A DNA stretch of 64,000 bases from Salana multivorans (GCF_003751805.1 NZ_RKHQ01000001.1:1612001-1676000), one strand, 5' to 3'. Counted from the stretch's first letter, positions 39,660 through 48,975 are shown. Numbers and translations: made by a program. The notes: generated from the sequence alone by a model not told the origin.

Positions 39660-40339
39660 CCGCGCCGCGCCGCGCCCTCGTCACCGGCGGGGCGAGCGGG
39701 CTCGGCGCCGCGGCCGCCGCTCGGCTGCGGGAGGACGGGCTGGACGTGACGACGCTCGACCTCGCGGACGGCGCCGACCGTCGCGCCGACGTGACCGACG
39801 GCGCCGAGCTCGCGCGCGTCGTGGCCGACCTCGGCGGCGTCGACGTGCTCGTCACCTCGGCCGGGATCGTCGGGCCGAACGCGCCGCTCGTCGACACCAC
39901 GGCGCAGGAGTGGCAGCGCGTCTGGGACGTCAACGTCCAGGGAACCGTCGCGGCGCTGCGGGCGGTGATCCCCGGCATGGTCGAGCGGGGCTGGGGCCGC
40001 ATCGTGACCGTCGCGAGCATGGCCGGCAAGGACGGCAACCCGGGACTGTCGGCGTACTCGGCGACGAAGGCCGCCGTCATCGCGCTCACCAAGTCGGTGG
40101 GCAAGGAGCTCGCGACGACCGGCGTGCTAGTCAACGCCGTGGCGCCCGCCGTGATCGCGACGCCGATGAACGCCGCCACCTCGCCCGACGTGCTGGCCCA
40201 CATCACCTCGCTCATCCCCATGCGACGGGTCGGTCGCCCCGAGGAGGTCGCCGAGCTCGTCGCCTGGCTCTGCTCCGAGCGGGTCTCGTTCTCCACCGGG
40301 GCGGTCTACGACATCAGCGGCGGCCGCGCGACCTACTGA
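39656..40339 (+). CDS. Short-chain dehydrogenase/reductase (operon copy)
   Basis: A 227-residue SDR. The NAD(P)-binding motif TGGASGLG is at about residues 10-17, followed by a DLADGADRRADVTD region, the catalytic serine in VASMAGKDGNPG and YSATKAA (Tyr-x-x-x-Lys). The C-terminal FSTGAVYDISGGRATY is standard. It is somewhat short because the second strand is compact. GTG start in a GTGA overlap. In this cluster a sugar 1-dehydrogenase or a 2-keto-3-deoxy-sugar-acid dehydrogenase is expected, and there are two SDRs to share those steps; which is which is not visible. Confidence 0.88.
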   Translation: MTAPRRALVTGGASGLGAAAAARLREDGLDVTTLDLADGADRRADVTDGAELARVVADLGGVDVLVTSAGIVGPNAPLVDTTAQEWQRVWDVNVQGTVAALRAVIPGMVERGWGRIVTVASMAGKDGNPGLSAYSATKAAVIALTKSVGKELATTGVLVNAVAPAVIATPMNAATSPDVLAHITSLIPMRRVGRPEEVAELVAWLCSERVSFSTGAVYDISGGRATY

Positions 40340-40347
40340 GCGCGGGC

Positions 40348-40368
40348 CCGCGCGGACGATCCGCGCGG
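40348..40368. terminator. Bidirectional hairpin between convergent genes
   Basis: A perfect 9-bp stem, CCGCGCGGA (40348-40356) with TCCGCGCGG (40360-40368), and a 3-base loop fill the 39-base gap between the SDR and the FAD/Fe-S dehydrogenase stops. Confidence 0.65.
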
Positions 40369-40378
40369 AGCTGCGTGC

Positions 40379-43267
40379 CTACGGGCGCGTGGCCAGCTCG
40401 AGCAGCGTCAGCAGGTGGCCGTAGGTCCGGCCGGTGGCGCGCGTGAGCGCGATCTCGCAGGTCCGGTTGGTCGAGCAGTACGCGTCGGCCTCGGCGTCGG
40501 CCAGCTCGGCGGCCTCCGCCGCCGTGGCCGAGGCGGTGAGCTCCGGGTGCAGCAGCCCGCGGTCGCCGGCGAAGCCGCAGCAGCCCCAGTCCCGCGGCAC
40601 GGTCACCGTGTCCGCGAGGGCGCCGGCCAGCGTGACCAGGTCGGCGCCGGACTTCACGTCGGAGCACGTCGGGTGCAGCACGACCTCAGCCACGCGCCGC
40701 GGCTCGGCCAGGTGCGGCAGCACGTGCCCGGCGACCCACGACACGGCGTCGACCACCCGCAGCGCGCGGCCGCGTCCCGCCGCGGCCCCGGCGGCGGCGC
40801 TCGCGAGCGCCGCCGCGCACGTGCTGGCGTCGACCACGACCGGCAGCGCGCCGTCGTCGCTCGCCCGCAGCAGCTCGGCCACGGTGCGGTCGACGACGCG
40901 GCGAGCGCCGTCCTCGTGCCCCTTCGAGCGCCACGGCGCGCCGCAGCACAGGGCGTCCAGCCGCTCGGGCGTGCGCAGGCCGACACCGGCCCGCCGGGCG
41001 AGCTCCAGCACCGCCTCCGCGACCGGAAGCCCGTCGCCGGCCCCGTCCCGCCCGTCGCCGGCCCCGTCGCCACCCCCGTGCCCGCCGTCCGGCCCGACGA
41101 GCTGGCCCGTGCACGAGGGCAGCAGCACCGCCGCCGGGGCGAGGTCGGCCCGCCGCGGACGGCGCCGCCCGCCGCCCGGCAGACCCGGGTCGAGCCGCGG
41201 CACCAGCTCGTGCGGCAGCACCCGGCGCAGCGCGACGGTGGCTGCGGCGCTCGCGGGCTCGAGCGCGTGCGCCGCCGACATCGCCAGCGACGCCCCGGCC
41301 GCGAGCGCCGGCCAGGCATCGGCGGCGAGCCGGCCGGCGGCGCGGGCCACGGGCCCGACGCGCTCCGCGCGCAGCCGCCGGACGACCTCCCCGGTGTCGA
41401 TCCCGACGGGACAGGCCACGGCGCACATCCCGTCCGCCGCGCACGTCTCGACGCTCGACCAGCGCTCCGACAGCTCCAGGTCGGCCGCGAGGGCGTCGTC
41501 CCCGCGGTCGCGGGCGAGCGCGATCTCCCGTCGCAGCACGATCCGGGCCCGGGGCGTCAGCGTGAGGTCGCGGCTGGGACAGGACGGCTCGCAGTACCCG
41601 CACTCGACGCAGTCGCCCGCCGGGGCCGCCGCGTCGGTCAGGGCGGGGAACGGCTTGAGGTCGCGCAGGTGCGCACCCGGGTCCGCGGACAGCACCGCGC
41701 CGGGGTTGAGGATGCCCTCGGGGTCGAGCAGGCGCTTGACCCGCCACATCACGCCGGTCAGGTAGGGGCCGTACTGGCGCTCGACGAAGGGGGCCATCAC
41801 GCGCCCCGTCCCGTGCTCGGCCTTGAGCGTCCCGCCCTCGCCGAGGACGAGGTCGACCAGGCCGCCGGTGAACGCGGCCAGGCGCGCCGCACCGTCCGCG
41901 TCGTCCACCCGCTCGGTCAGCAGGAAGTGGAGGTTGCCGTCCTTGGCGTGCCCGAACACCACGGCGTCGCGGTAGCCGTGCGTCTCCAGCAGGTCGCCGA
42001 GCAGCACGCACGTGCGGCCGAGACGCTGGAGGGGCACCGCGATGTCCTCGAGCAGCGCGGTCGTCCCCGGCTCCCGCGCCCCGGCGACCGCCGCGTACAG
42101 ACCCTTGCGGATGTGCCACAGCGCCGCGCGCTCGTCGGCCGCCCGGGTGAGCTCGACGGGACGCACGGCGCCGATCCCGGCGAGCGCGTCGGACAGCGCC
42201 GACTCGGCCGCCGCCAGGGCCGCGTCGTCACCGGCGCGGACCTCCACGAGCAGCGCGGCGTGCTCACGGACGTCGAGGTCGCGCAGCCAGCCGGGCGCCC
42301 GCGGGGCTCGCTGGGCCACCCGCAGGCTCGTGGCGTCGAGCAGCTCGACGGTCGCCGCCCCCGCGGCCGCGAGTGCCGGCACGGCGCGGGCGGCCGCGAC
42401 GACGGAGGGCAGGACGGCGAGGCCCGTGCTCGCGCGGGCGTGCAGCTCCACCGTGCGCAGCGTCGCCTCGGCGATGAAGGCGAGCGTCCCCTCGCTGCCG
42501 ATCGCGAGGTGCTCGAGGATGCGCACCGGCTCGTCGTGGTCGAGGAAGGAGTTGAGGCCGTAGCCCATCGTGTTCTTGCCGGCGAACTGGCGGCGGATCG
42601 TCGCGGTGGCCGCCGGGTCGGCGCGCAGCTCGTCCCGCAGCGCGAGCAGCCCGGCGTGCACGGCCGGCTCGGCCGCCAGCAGCAGCCGGTCGGCCTCCTC
42701 GGCCCCGGTGTCGATCACCGTGCCCGAGGCGAGGACGAGCACGGCGCTCGCGATCGTCGCGTAGGCGTTGTGCCGCGTGCCGCACGCCATGCCGCTGGAG
42801 TTGTTCGCGAGGACGCCGCCCAGCGTGCAGGCGATCTCGCTCGCCGGGTCGGGGCCGAGGACCCGGCCGTGCCGCGCGAGCCGCGCGTTGATCGCGCGCA
42901 GCGTCGCGCCGGGCTGCGCCCGGACCGACCGCCCGTCCTCCAGCACCTCCACCCGGCGGAAGCCGCGCCGCGTGTCCAGGAGCAGGCCCCCGCCGGCGGC
43001 CTGGCCGCTCAGGCTCGTGCCGCCCGAGCGGAACGTGACCGGGACGCCGCGCTCGCGAGCGACCCGGAGCGCCGCGACGACGTCGGCCGTCGTCCGGGCG
43101 CTGGCGACGAGCCTCGGCACCACCCGCACGTGCGAGGCGTCGTGGGCGCCGACGAGGCGGTCGAGCGGCCGGTCGCTGACGTCGGCGACGTCGGCCGCCT
43201 CGAACGCCGCGCGCAGCTCCGGCTCCGGGCGCACGTCGGCGTCGGCTCGGTCGGGTCGTCGGGCCAT
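40379..43267 (-). CDS. FAD/Fe-S 2-hydroxyacid dehydrogenase (D-lactate/glycolate type)
   Basis: A 962-residue fusion enzyme. An FAD-binding type 4 domain (TFRSGGTSLSGQAAGGG, PGATLRAINARLARHGRVLGPDPAS, GGVLANNSSGMACG) is followed by an FAD-oxidase C-terminal domain (FGHAKDGNLHF), two 4Fe-4S clusters (CVECGYCEPSCP near 552 and CAADGMCAVACP near 609), and cysteine-rich CCG-type domains near the end (WGCCGFAGDRG). This GlcD-GlcF-type fusion oxidises D-lactate, glycolate or similar acids and passes electrons to the respiratory chain. ATG 43267 follows GAAGGAG; an in-frame start ten codons upstream is less likely. In this cluster it would consume the hydroxyacid released by the FAH-family enzyme. 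Divergent from that gene across operator site C. Confidence 0.9.
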   Translation of the reverse strand: MARRPDRADADVRPEPELRAAFEAADVADVSDRPLDRLVGAHDASHVRVVPRLVASARTTADVVAALRVARERGVPVTFRSGGTSLSGQAAGGGLLLDTRRGFRRVEVLEDGRSVRAQPGATLRAINARLARHGRVLGPDPASEIACTLGGVLANNSSGMACGTRHNAYATIASAVLVLASGTVIDTGAEEADRLLLAAEPAVHAGLLALRDELRADPAATATIRRQFAGKNTMGYGLNSFLDHDEPVRILEHLAIGSEGTLAFIAEATLRTVELHARASTGLAVLPSVVAAARAVPALAAAGAATVELLDATSLRVAQRAPRAPGWLRDLDVREHAALLVEVRAGDDAALAAAESALSDALAGIGAVRPVELTRAADERAALWHIRKGLYAAVAGAREPGTTALLEDIAVPLQRLGRTCVLLGDLLETHGYRDAVVFGHAKDGNLHFLLTERVDDADGAARLAAFTGGLVDLVLGEGGTLKAEHGTGRVMAPFVERQYGPYLTGVMWRVKRLLDPEGILNPGAVLSADPGAHLRDLKPFPALTDAAAPAGDCVECGYCEPSCPSRDLTLTPRARIVLRREIALARDRGDDALAADLELSERWSSVETCAADGMCAVACPVGIDTGEVVRRLRAERVGPVARAAGRLAADAWPALAAGASLAMSAAHALEPASAAATVALRRVLPHELVPRLDPGLPGGGRRRPRRADLAPAAVLLPSCTGQLVGPDGGHGGGDGAGDGRDGAGDGLPVAEAVLELARRAGVGLRTPERLDALCCGAPWRSKGHEDGARRVVDRTVAELLRASDDGALPVVVDASTCAAALASAAAGAAAGRGRALRVVDAVSWVAGHVLPHLAEPRRVAEVVLHPTCSDVKSGADLVTLAGALADTVTVPRDWGCCGFAGDRGLLHPELTASATAAEAAELADAEADAYCSTNRTCEIALTRATGRTYGHLLTLLELATRP

Positions 43268-43297
43268 CGTGCTCCTTCGCGCGCGGATCGGATACAA

Positions 43298-43308
43298 TCA
43301 TATGATCT
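43298..43308 (+). promoter_or_regulatory. Candidate GntR-regulon operator, site C
   Basis: TCATATGATCT, inside the near-palindrome ATCATATGAT, lies in the 69-base gap between the divergent dehydrogenase and FAH-family genes, about 30 bases from each start codon. It shares TATGATCT with sites A and B. The surrounding AT-rich patch stands out from the GC-rich background. Confidence 0.5.
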
Positions 43309-43336
43309 ATTGGACCGCGATGGGAGGACGTGCGAC

Positions 43337-44185
43337 ATGCGACTGATGCGGATCGGTGAACCGGGACACGAGCGACCCGCCGTCGCCGTGGGAGAGCACG
43401 AGTACGTCGACGTGTCGGAGCACGTCGCCGACTTCGACGAGGCGTTCTTCGCCGCCGGCGGCCTGCGCGACCTGCCCGGTCTGGTCGAGGCCGGCGCCCC
43501 GCGCCCCCTCGCCGGCGAGCGGATCGGTGCCCCGATCGCGCGCCCGCACCAGATCGTCTGCATCGGGTTGAACTACCGCGACCACGCGGCCGAGTCCGGC
43601 ATGCCCGTCCCGACCGAGCCCATCGTCTTCTCCAAGAGCCCCAACACGCTCGTCGGCCCGGACGACGACGTCGTCATGCCGCGCGGGGCGACCAAGCTCG
43701 ACTGGGAGGTCGAGCTCGGCATCGTCGTCGGTTCGCGAGCCAGCTACCTCGACTCGCCGGCCGCGGCCTGGGACGCCATCGCCGGGTACGTGCTGGTGAA
43801 CGACGTGAGCGAGCGCGCCTTCCAGCTCGAGCGCGGCGGGCAGTGGGTCAAGGGAAAGTCGGCGGCGACGTTCAACCCCGCCGGGCCGTGGCTCGTGACG
43901 CCCGACGAGGTGGGCGACGTGATGGACCTGGGGATGTCGCTGGACGTCAACGGCGTGCGCCGGCAGAGCGGCTCGACCGCCACGATGATCTTCGACCCCG
44001 CCGAGATCCTGCGGTACCTGAGCCAGTTCATGGTGCTCGAGCCCGGCGACCTCATCAACACCGGCACCCCGCCCGGCGTCGCCCTCGGCATGGCCGAGCC
44101 GGCCTACCTCGTGCCGGGGGACGTCATGGAGCTGCGGATCGACCGGCTGGGCAGCGCCCGGCAGCGCGTGGTCCCCGCCGTCTAG
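43337..44185 (+). CDS. Fumarylacetoacetate hydrolase-family enzyme
   Basis: A 282-residue FAH-fold protein. The N-terminal cap (about 1-65) is followed by the catalytic domain with IVCIGLNYRDHAAE, PIVFSKSPNTLVGP, LDWEVELGIVVG (metal-binding glutamates), VNDVSERAFQ and KSAATFNPAGPWLVT, and LINTGTPPGVALGM. Members of this group hydrolyse 2,4-diketo-3-deoxy sugar acids to pyruvate plus a hydroxyacid, or carry out related acylpyruvase or hydratase reactions. ATG 43337 has GGGAGG upstream. The neighbours (dehydratase, SDRs, lactonase and hydroxyacid dehydrogenase) favour the diketo-acid hydrolase role. The stop codon is shared in a CTAG overlap with the convergent lactonase gene. Confidence 0.88.
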   Translation: MRLMRIGEPGHERPAVAVGEHEYVDVSEHVADFDEAFFAAGGLRDLPGLVEAGAPRPLAGERIGAPIARPHQIVCIGLNYRDHAAESGMPVPTEPIVFSKSPNTLVGPDDDVVMPRGATKLDWEVELGIVVGSRASYLDSPAAAWDAIAGYVLVNDVSERAFQLERGGQWVKGKSAATFNPAGPWLVTPDEVGDVMDLGMSLDVNGVRRQSGSTATMIFDPAEILRYLSQFMVLEPGDLINTGTPPGVALGMAEPAYLVPGDVMELRIDRLGSARQRVVPAV

Positions 44186-45033
44186 CCGGACGGCAGGCCC
44201 GACCGCGGCGCGAGGTCGAGCAGCAGGAGGTGGCCGGTGTCCTCGCGCGCCGCGACCTCCTCGTCCACGTCGGCCCCGGCGACCGCCACGCGACGCCCGC
44301 CCGGCTCGACCGCGCAGTCGTACACGCCGGCGCGGCCCGAGCCGACGGCGCTCGTCCCGGCCTCGAGCACGCGCGTGACGCCGCCGTCGGGCTCGACGCT
44401 GACGAGCGCGCCGGCGAAGGCGAGCGCGACCCACACCCGTCCGTCGGGCGCGACCGAGAGGCCGTCGGGGCCCGACCCCGGCGGGAGGAGGGCGAGCGGT
44501 GAGGGATCACCGCGGTCGTCGAGCACGGTGACCCGGTCGGCGAACGTCTCGGCGACGACGAGCCCGCGCTCGGTCCGCTCGCAGCCGTTCGGGAAGACCA
44601 GCCCGGCGGCCGTCGGCTCGACGTCGCCCGTCCCGGGGTCGATGCGCCACAGCGGTGACGGCACCGGGGCGTCCAGCTCGGGGTCGAACCCGTAGCCGCC
44701 GACCCAGGCCACGCCGTCCGGGTCGACGTGCAGGTCGTTGAGCGGGTGGGGCGTGAGCCCCGCGAGGTCGGCGTGCACGCGCAGCCCGTCGTCCTCGCGC
44801 ACGAGCACGCGCCGGCCGAGGCAGTCGACGACGAGCAGGCGCCCGTCCGGCAGCCAGCCCAGCCCGCCCGGCATCTCGGGGCATCCGTCCTCGGCCCCCA
44901 GCACCGTCTCGACGCCGTCGGCCTCCGACCACCGCGCCACCCGCGAGCGGAACATGTCGCTGAACCAGAGCCGGCCGTCGTGCCAGCGCAGCGCCTCGGG
45001 GAACCCCAGCCCCGTCGCGATCACCCGGGTCAT
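44182..45033 (-). CDS. SMP-30/gluconolactonase-family lactonase
   Basis: A 283-residue six-bladed beta-propeller lactonase. The metal-ligand glutamate is in GLGFPEALRWHDGRLWFSDM, with asparagine and aspartate ligands in LNDLHVDPDGVAWVGGYGF and VFPNGCERTERGLVVAETF, and SGPDGLSVAPDGRVWVALAF. These are the diagnostic positions of the regucalcin family. It would open the aldonolactone made by the sugar dehydrogenase. It follows the second SDR by six bases and ends the minus-strand operon. Specificity for the lactone is not visible. Confidence 0.88.
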   Translation of the reverse strand: MTRVIATGLGFPEALRWHDGRLWFSDMFRSRVARWSEADGVETVLGAEDGCPEMPGGLGWLPDGRLLVVDCLGRRVLVREDDGLRVHADLAGLTPHPLNDLHVDPDGVAWVGGYGFDPELDAPVPSPLWRIDPGTGDVEPTAAGLVFPNGCERTERGLVVAETFADRVTVLDDRGDPSPLALLPPGSGPDGLSVAPDGRVWVALAFAGALVSVEPDGGVTRVLEAGTSAVGSGRAGVYDCAVEPGGRRVAVAGADVDEEVAAREDTGHLLLLDLAPRSGLPSG

Positions 45034-45039
45034 CGCCGG

Positions 45040-45768
45040 TCAGAACGTCGTGGTGAGGCCGCCGTCGGCCACGAGGACCTGACCGGTGACGTAGGTGTTC
45101 TCCCGGCTCGCGAGCCAGCCGACGACGTGGGCGATCTCCTCGGGCAGGGCCGCCCGGCCCAGGGGGAGCAGCCCGTGCCGCACGTAGCGCTCGCGGAACG
45201 CCTCGGTGTCGGTCTCGTCGACGCCCTCGGCCGTGAGGCTCATCCGCGTGCGGACGAAGCCGGGGGCGACGGCGTTGACCAGCACGCCGTGCCGCGCGGT
45301 GTCGAGGGCGAACGAGCGCGTGGCCGCCTCCAGCCCGGCCTTCGCGACGTCGTAGGCCAGGCAGTCGGGCTGGGCGAACCCCGCGTGGACGCTCGTGATG
45401 TTGACGATGCGACCGAACCCGGTCGCCGCCATGGTGACGGCTGCCTCGCGCATGAGCTCGAGCGGCGCCTCGAGGTCGACGGCCCAGACGGCGCGCCACT
45501 GCTCCAGCGTGCTGCTCAGCACGGGTGTCTCCGCGAACACGCCGGCGACGTTGACGAGCACGTCGAGCCCGCCGAGGACGTCGCTCGCGCGCGCGACGAG
45601 GTCGTGCCGGCCGGCCGGGTCCGACAGGTCGACCCGCAGGCCGTCCGGCAGCTCCTCGCGGTCGGCGCCGACGACGCGGTCCCCGCGCGCCCGCAGGCGC
45701 TCGGCGACGGCGGCGCCGATGCCGCTCGCCGCCCCCGTGACCAGGCACCGCAGTCCGTTGTCGGTCAT
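45040..45768 (-). CDS. Short-chain dehydrogenase/reductase (second copy)
   Basis: A 242-residue classical SDR. The dinucleotide motif TGAASGIG is at about residues 11-18, NVAGVF stands in place of NNAG, NITSVH holds the catalytic serine, and YDVAKAGLE has the Tyr-x-x-x-Lys pair. PGFVRTRM and NTYVTGQVLVADGG complete the fold. ATG 45768 is preceded by AGGAGGG and overlaps the stop of the epimerase gene (ATGA). It is only about one-third identical by eye to the SDR at 39656, so the two probably act on different intermediates (sugar 1-dehydrogenase versus keto-deoxy acid dehydrogenase). Confidence 0.9.
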   Translation of the reverse strand: MTDNGLRCLVTGAASGIGAAVAERLRARGDRVVGADREELPDGLRVDLSDPAGRHDLVARASDVLGGLDVLVNVAGVFAETPVLSSTLEQWRAVWAVDLEAPLELMREAAVTMAATGFGRIVNITSVHAGFAQPDCLAYDVAKAGLEAATRSFALDTARHGVLVNAVAPGFVRTRMSLTAEGVDETDTEAFRERYVRHGLLPLGRAALPEEIAHVVGWLASRENTYVTGQVLVADGGLTTTF

Positions 45769-46772
45769 CCTCGTTCCCTCCTGTCGTGCGGGTGGTGGGT
45801 GTCGTCGGCGTGCGCGAGGCGCAGGCCGACCGACCAGGCGAGCGTCGCCCCCGCGTCGAGCCGGTGCGCACCCGGCACGCCGAGGCCGCCGCCGTGCGGC
45901 GTCGTCGTCGGCTCGATGCCGAGCGCGACGACGCGGCCGCCCCACGGCTCCTCCCGGCTCGCCGCCAGCTCGGTCCACAGCAGCGCGTGGCGCAGCCCGC
46001 GCCACGTCACCTCGGCCCGCAGCGACGGGGTGACGACGGTGACGGCGCGCCGGTCGGGGTCGGCGATCCCGGTGACGAGCGGGGGTGTCGTGCGGTCGAG
46101 CGTGGTGAGCCGGGCGGGGTCGACGGGCGGCGCCGTCGGGTCGGGCTCGCCCGAGTAGCTCAGGGCCAGGAGGTCGGCGCGGGGCAGCTCGAGCCGCGCA
46201 CCGTCGCCGTCGAGCGCGGCGGTCAGCAGGTCGCCGCCGAGGATCAGGTGCTCGGCCACGATCACGGGCACGGACTCCGGCGTGGTGTTGCGCAGGCGGG
46301 AGGCGACCTCGATCGTTCCCGATCCCGTCAGTCGCCAGGAGCGCTCGATCGTGAGGCCGCCGTCGCGCGAGGTCCACCAGCCGCGCGCGTGGTCCGGTGC
46401 GACCGGCTCGACCCGCCAGGGTGCGAGGGATGCCTCGCCGTGGAAGGAGGGCGCCGCGGGCGAGGGCTGGCCGGAGCTCGGCGCGCAGAGCTGCCAGCCG
46501 CCGCGCCACCGCGCGACCCACGAGGCCTCGTCCGCGAGCGTCGCGTGGCCCGCGGGGGTGACGTCCTCGGCCCAGGGGGTGCGGGCGAGCACCGAGACCC
46601 CGTCGAGGCCGAGCTCGTCGAGGACCGCGCCCTCCGCCGGACGCAGGCGGGCCAGCAGGCCGCCGCGCTCGAGCGTCAGCGTCGCGGGCGGCGACGTCGA
46701 CGGCGCCGCGGCGCCCCCTGCGCCGGCCCGTCCGGTATCGCGTCCGTCGACCCGCCCGGCCCCCCGCGCCAC
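45765..46772 (-). CDS. Aldose 1-epimerase-like protein
   Basis: A 335-residue beta-sandwich protein of the galactose-mutarotase superfamily. Recognisable segments are LLARLRPAEGAVLDELGLDGVSVLARTPW, GGWQLCAPSSGQPSPAAPSFHGEASLAPWRV (the conserved histidine of mutarotases is in FHGEAS) and the C-terminal LGIEPTTTPHGGG (a glutamate followed by proline). An Ala/Gly/Pro-rich N-terminus of about 30 residues may reflect a start placed too far upstream. The GTG lies three bases after the GntR stop. It would interconvert anomers of the imported sugar before oxidation. Superfamily assignment moderately firm. Confidence 0.75.
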   Translation of the reverse strand: MARGAGRVDGRDTGRAGAGGAAAPSTSPPATLTLERGGLLARLRPAEGAVLDELGLDGVSVLARTPWAEDVTPAGHATLADEASWVARWRGGWQLCAPSSGQPSPAAPSFHGEASLAPWRVEPVAPDHARGWWTSRDGGLTIERSWRLTGSGTIEVASRLRNTTPESVPVIVAEHLILGGDLLTAALDGDGARLELPRADLLALSYSGEPDPTAPPVDPARLTTLDRTTPPLVTGIADPDRRAVTVVTPSLRAEVTWRGLRHALLWTELAASREEPWGGRVVALGIEPTTTPHGGGLGVPGAHRLDAGATLAWSVGLRLAHADDTHHPHDRRERG

Positions 46773-46775
46773 GGC

Positions 46776-47543
46776 TCAGCCGCCGGACGCGCCGACGGGC
46801 CCGCCGTCGGCTCCACCGAGGGCGCGGACGAGCGCGTTCTTGCCGTCGAGGACGACCGTGAGCATGGCCTCCTCGGCCTGCTCGCCGTTGCCCCGGTCGA
46901 TCGCGCGGTAGACCGTCGCGTGGCTGGCGGCGTCCGCCGCGAGCTCGCCGGGGTCCATCGTCGTGTGCTGCTGCACCGTGAACGTGAGCTTCATGAAGTC
47001 GGCGACGACGCTCCCGAACTGCCGCAGCAGGGAGTTGTGGCTCGCGGCGTACACGGCGAGGTGGAACTCGACGTCGGCCGACGCGTAGTCGTCGGGGTCC
47101 TCGGTGCTCGCCGTCATGGCGGCGAGGGCCTTGGCCATCCGGTGGTGATCGGCGATCGTGGCGCGGCCGGCGGCCAGGCGCGCCGCTGCCGGCTCCATGA
47201 TCTGCCGCACCTCGACCAGGTCGCGCATGATCTCGGCCCCGAGCCCCGCCTCGTTGTGCCAGCGCAGGATGTCGGTGTCGAAGACGTTCCACAGCTCCTG
47301 GGGGCGCACCCGCGTCCCCACCTTCTGGCGGATGTCGACCAGACCCTTGGCCGCGAGCACCCGCATCGCCTCCCGGACCGAGGTCCGGGACAGGCCGAAC
47401 CGCTCGACCAGCTCCGCCTCCCGCGGCAGCACCTCGCCGACGGCGACCTCGCCCGACACGATGCTGCGCCCGACCGCCTCGATGACGATGGCCTGCCGGC
47501 CGCGCATCGCGTAGCCCGAGCGGGTCCCTGCTGGCTCGACCAT
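46776..47543 (-). CDS. FadR-subfamily GntR transcriptional regulator
   Basis: A 255-residue regulator. The N-terminal winged helix is at about 15-80 (GEVLPREAELVERFGLSRTSVREAMRVLAAKGLVDIRQKVGTRV). A helical FCD ligand domain covers about 100-240, with metal-binding positions in DVEFHLAVYAASHN and SHATVYRAID. Such proteins repress sugar-acid catabolic genes and release DNA on binding the acid. ATG 47543 has GGAGG upstream. It lies in the minus-strand operon with the epimerase, SDR and lactonase genes and just after the dehydratase gene. The five TATGAT[C/G]T elements at the cluster's control regions are its likely targets, though they do not fit the textbook FadR GT-N3-AC pattern exactly. Confidence 0.92.
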   Translation of the reverse strand: MVEPAGTRSGYAMRGRQAIVIEAVGRSIVSGEVAVGEVLPREAELVERFGLSRTSVREAMRVLAAKGLVDIRQKVGTRVRPQELWNVFDTDILRWHNEAGLGAEIMRDLVEVRQIMEPAAARLAAGRATIADHHRMAKALAAMTASTEDPDDYASADVEFHLAVYAASHNSLLRQFGSVVADFMKLTFTVQQHTTMDPGELAADAASHATVYRAIDRGNGEQAEEAMLTVVLDGKNALVRALGGADGGPVGASGG

Positions 47544-47576
47544 GACATGCCTCCGCTTAGGTACGACGAGTTTTCG

Positions 47577-48872
47577 TCACTGTAGCGCGCGGGAGGGGTC
47601 GAGGACCGAGGGGGTGGCGGGGCCGCTCGCGGGCGCTGTCGTCGTCGCTGGCCGCGCCGTCGTCGCGGCCAGCCGCGCCCGCGCCGGCTCCCCGGGCAGG
47701 GACGGGCTGGCGAACAGCGTGCGACCGTCGACGAGGATCTCGACGTCGCGCAGGTACGGGCTCAGCCCGGCCGGGTCGACGTCGATGCCGAGGCCGGGGG
47801 CGTCGGGGGCGGCGATCTCCCCGTTCGCGTCGAGCGCGATGTGCTGGCGCGAGAGGTCGAGCGCGAGCTGCTTCGGCTCCGCCGGGTACTCGCAGATGCG
47901 GTGCGTCGCCAGGCCGGCGAACGGCTGCAGCGACGCGGAGAGCGCGAGGTGGGACGTGAACGTGTGGTTGACGTAGGTGACGCCGCTGGCCAGCGCGACG
48001 TCGGCCACCTGCCGCGCCGGGCCGATCCCGCCGATCCTGGCCGCGTCGACCTGGATGAACCGCACGCCGCCGAGCTCGATCAGGTTGATCGCCATGTGCG
48101 GGTTGTGCGCGCCCTCGCCGCCGGCGATGCCGACGCTGCCCGCCAGCTCCGCCAGGCGCGCGTGTGCGCCGAAGGCGTACGGGACGAACGGCTCCTCGAG
48201 CCACAGCGCGTCCGCGGCCTGGAGCGCGGCCAGCCGGGCCGCCGCCGCCTCGAGGTCGTCGACCCAGATCTGCCCGGCGTCGACCAGGAGCACCCCGTCC
48301 GGGCCGACGCCCTCGCGGGCGGCGGCGACGTGGTCGGCGTCCTCCCGCGCGGTGCCCGTCCCGTACCCGCCCCAGCCGACCTTGACCGCCAGGAAGCCAC
48401 GCGCCCGCGCCTCCCGCGCCCGCTCGAGCGTGAGCTGCGGGGAGTCGCCCATGAGCATCGACGCGTACGGCACCTTCGGGTGGGACCGCTCGTACCCGAG
48501 CAGGCGCCACACCGGCTCGCCGAGGCGACGGCCGAGCAGGTCCCACAGGGCGATCTCGATGCCGGACCACGTGTGGGCCGCCTGGAGGAGGTCCATGCTG
48601 TTGCGCCCGACGAGCCGGGTCAGCCGCTCGATGTCGGCGACGCCGTCGATCCGCTGCCCGATCACGCTGGCCGAGACGGGTTGGCACACGCCGTGCGAGC
48701 GGGGGGCGACGAAGGCGGCGATCGACACGAGCGGGGACGCCTCGCACTCGCCCCAGCCGACGCTGCCGTCGTCGGTGGCGACGCGGACGAGCAGCGCGTC
48801 CTGGCTGCCGTCGGCCTCCAGGGTCACCTCGGGCATCGAGCCGTAGAAGAAGTCGATCGAGTCGATGATCAC
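47577..48872 (-). CDS. Enolase-superfamily sugar-acid dehydratase (mandelate-racemase subgroup)
   Basis: A 431-residue enzyme. The capping domain starts at IDSIDFFYGS. The barrel has the base Lys164 (AVKVGWG), metal ligands Asp198 (LLVDAGQ), Glu226/227 (WLEEPF) and Glu253 (GGEG), and a His-Asp dyad Asp276 (VDAARIGG) with His303 (VNHTF). The dyad places it in the mandelate-racemase subgroup, which includes fuconate, rhamnonate and galactonate dehydratases. It would convert the aldonate to 2-keto-3-deoxy acid. The GTG at 48872 follows GGAGGTAC; the Ala/Thr/Pro-rich last 40 residues are disordered-looking. Divergent from the sugar importer operon. Exact substrate unassigned. Confidence 0.88.
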   Translation of the reverse strand: MIIDSIDFFYGSMPEVTLEADGSQDALLVRVATDDGSVGWGECEASPLVSIAAFVAPRSHGVCQPVSASVIGQRIDGVADIERLTRLVGRNSMDLLQAAHTWSGIEIALWDLLGRRLGEPVWRLLGYERSHPKVPYASMLMGDSPQLTLERAREARARGFLAVKVGWGGYGTGTAREDADHVAAAREGVGPDGVLLVDAGQIWVDDLEAAAARLAALQAADALWLEEPFVPYAFGAHARLAELAGSVGIAGGEGAHNPHMAINLIELGGVRFIQVDAARIGGIGPARQVADVALASGVTYVNHTFTSHLALSASLQPFAGLATHRICEYPAEPKQLALDLSRQHIALDANGEIAAPDAPGLGIDVDPAGLSPYLRDVEILVDGRTLFASPSLPGEPARARLAATTARPATTTAPASGPATPSVLDPSRALQ

Positions 48873-48975
48873 TGCCGTACCTCCATGACCACTGCCGTCC
48901 CTCCCGCGTCGCGCGCGCCGGATCGCTCGCGTCGTCGCCAGCCGTGAGCCGAGAGTCGGCCACCGGGCCGAACAT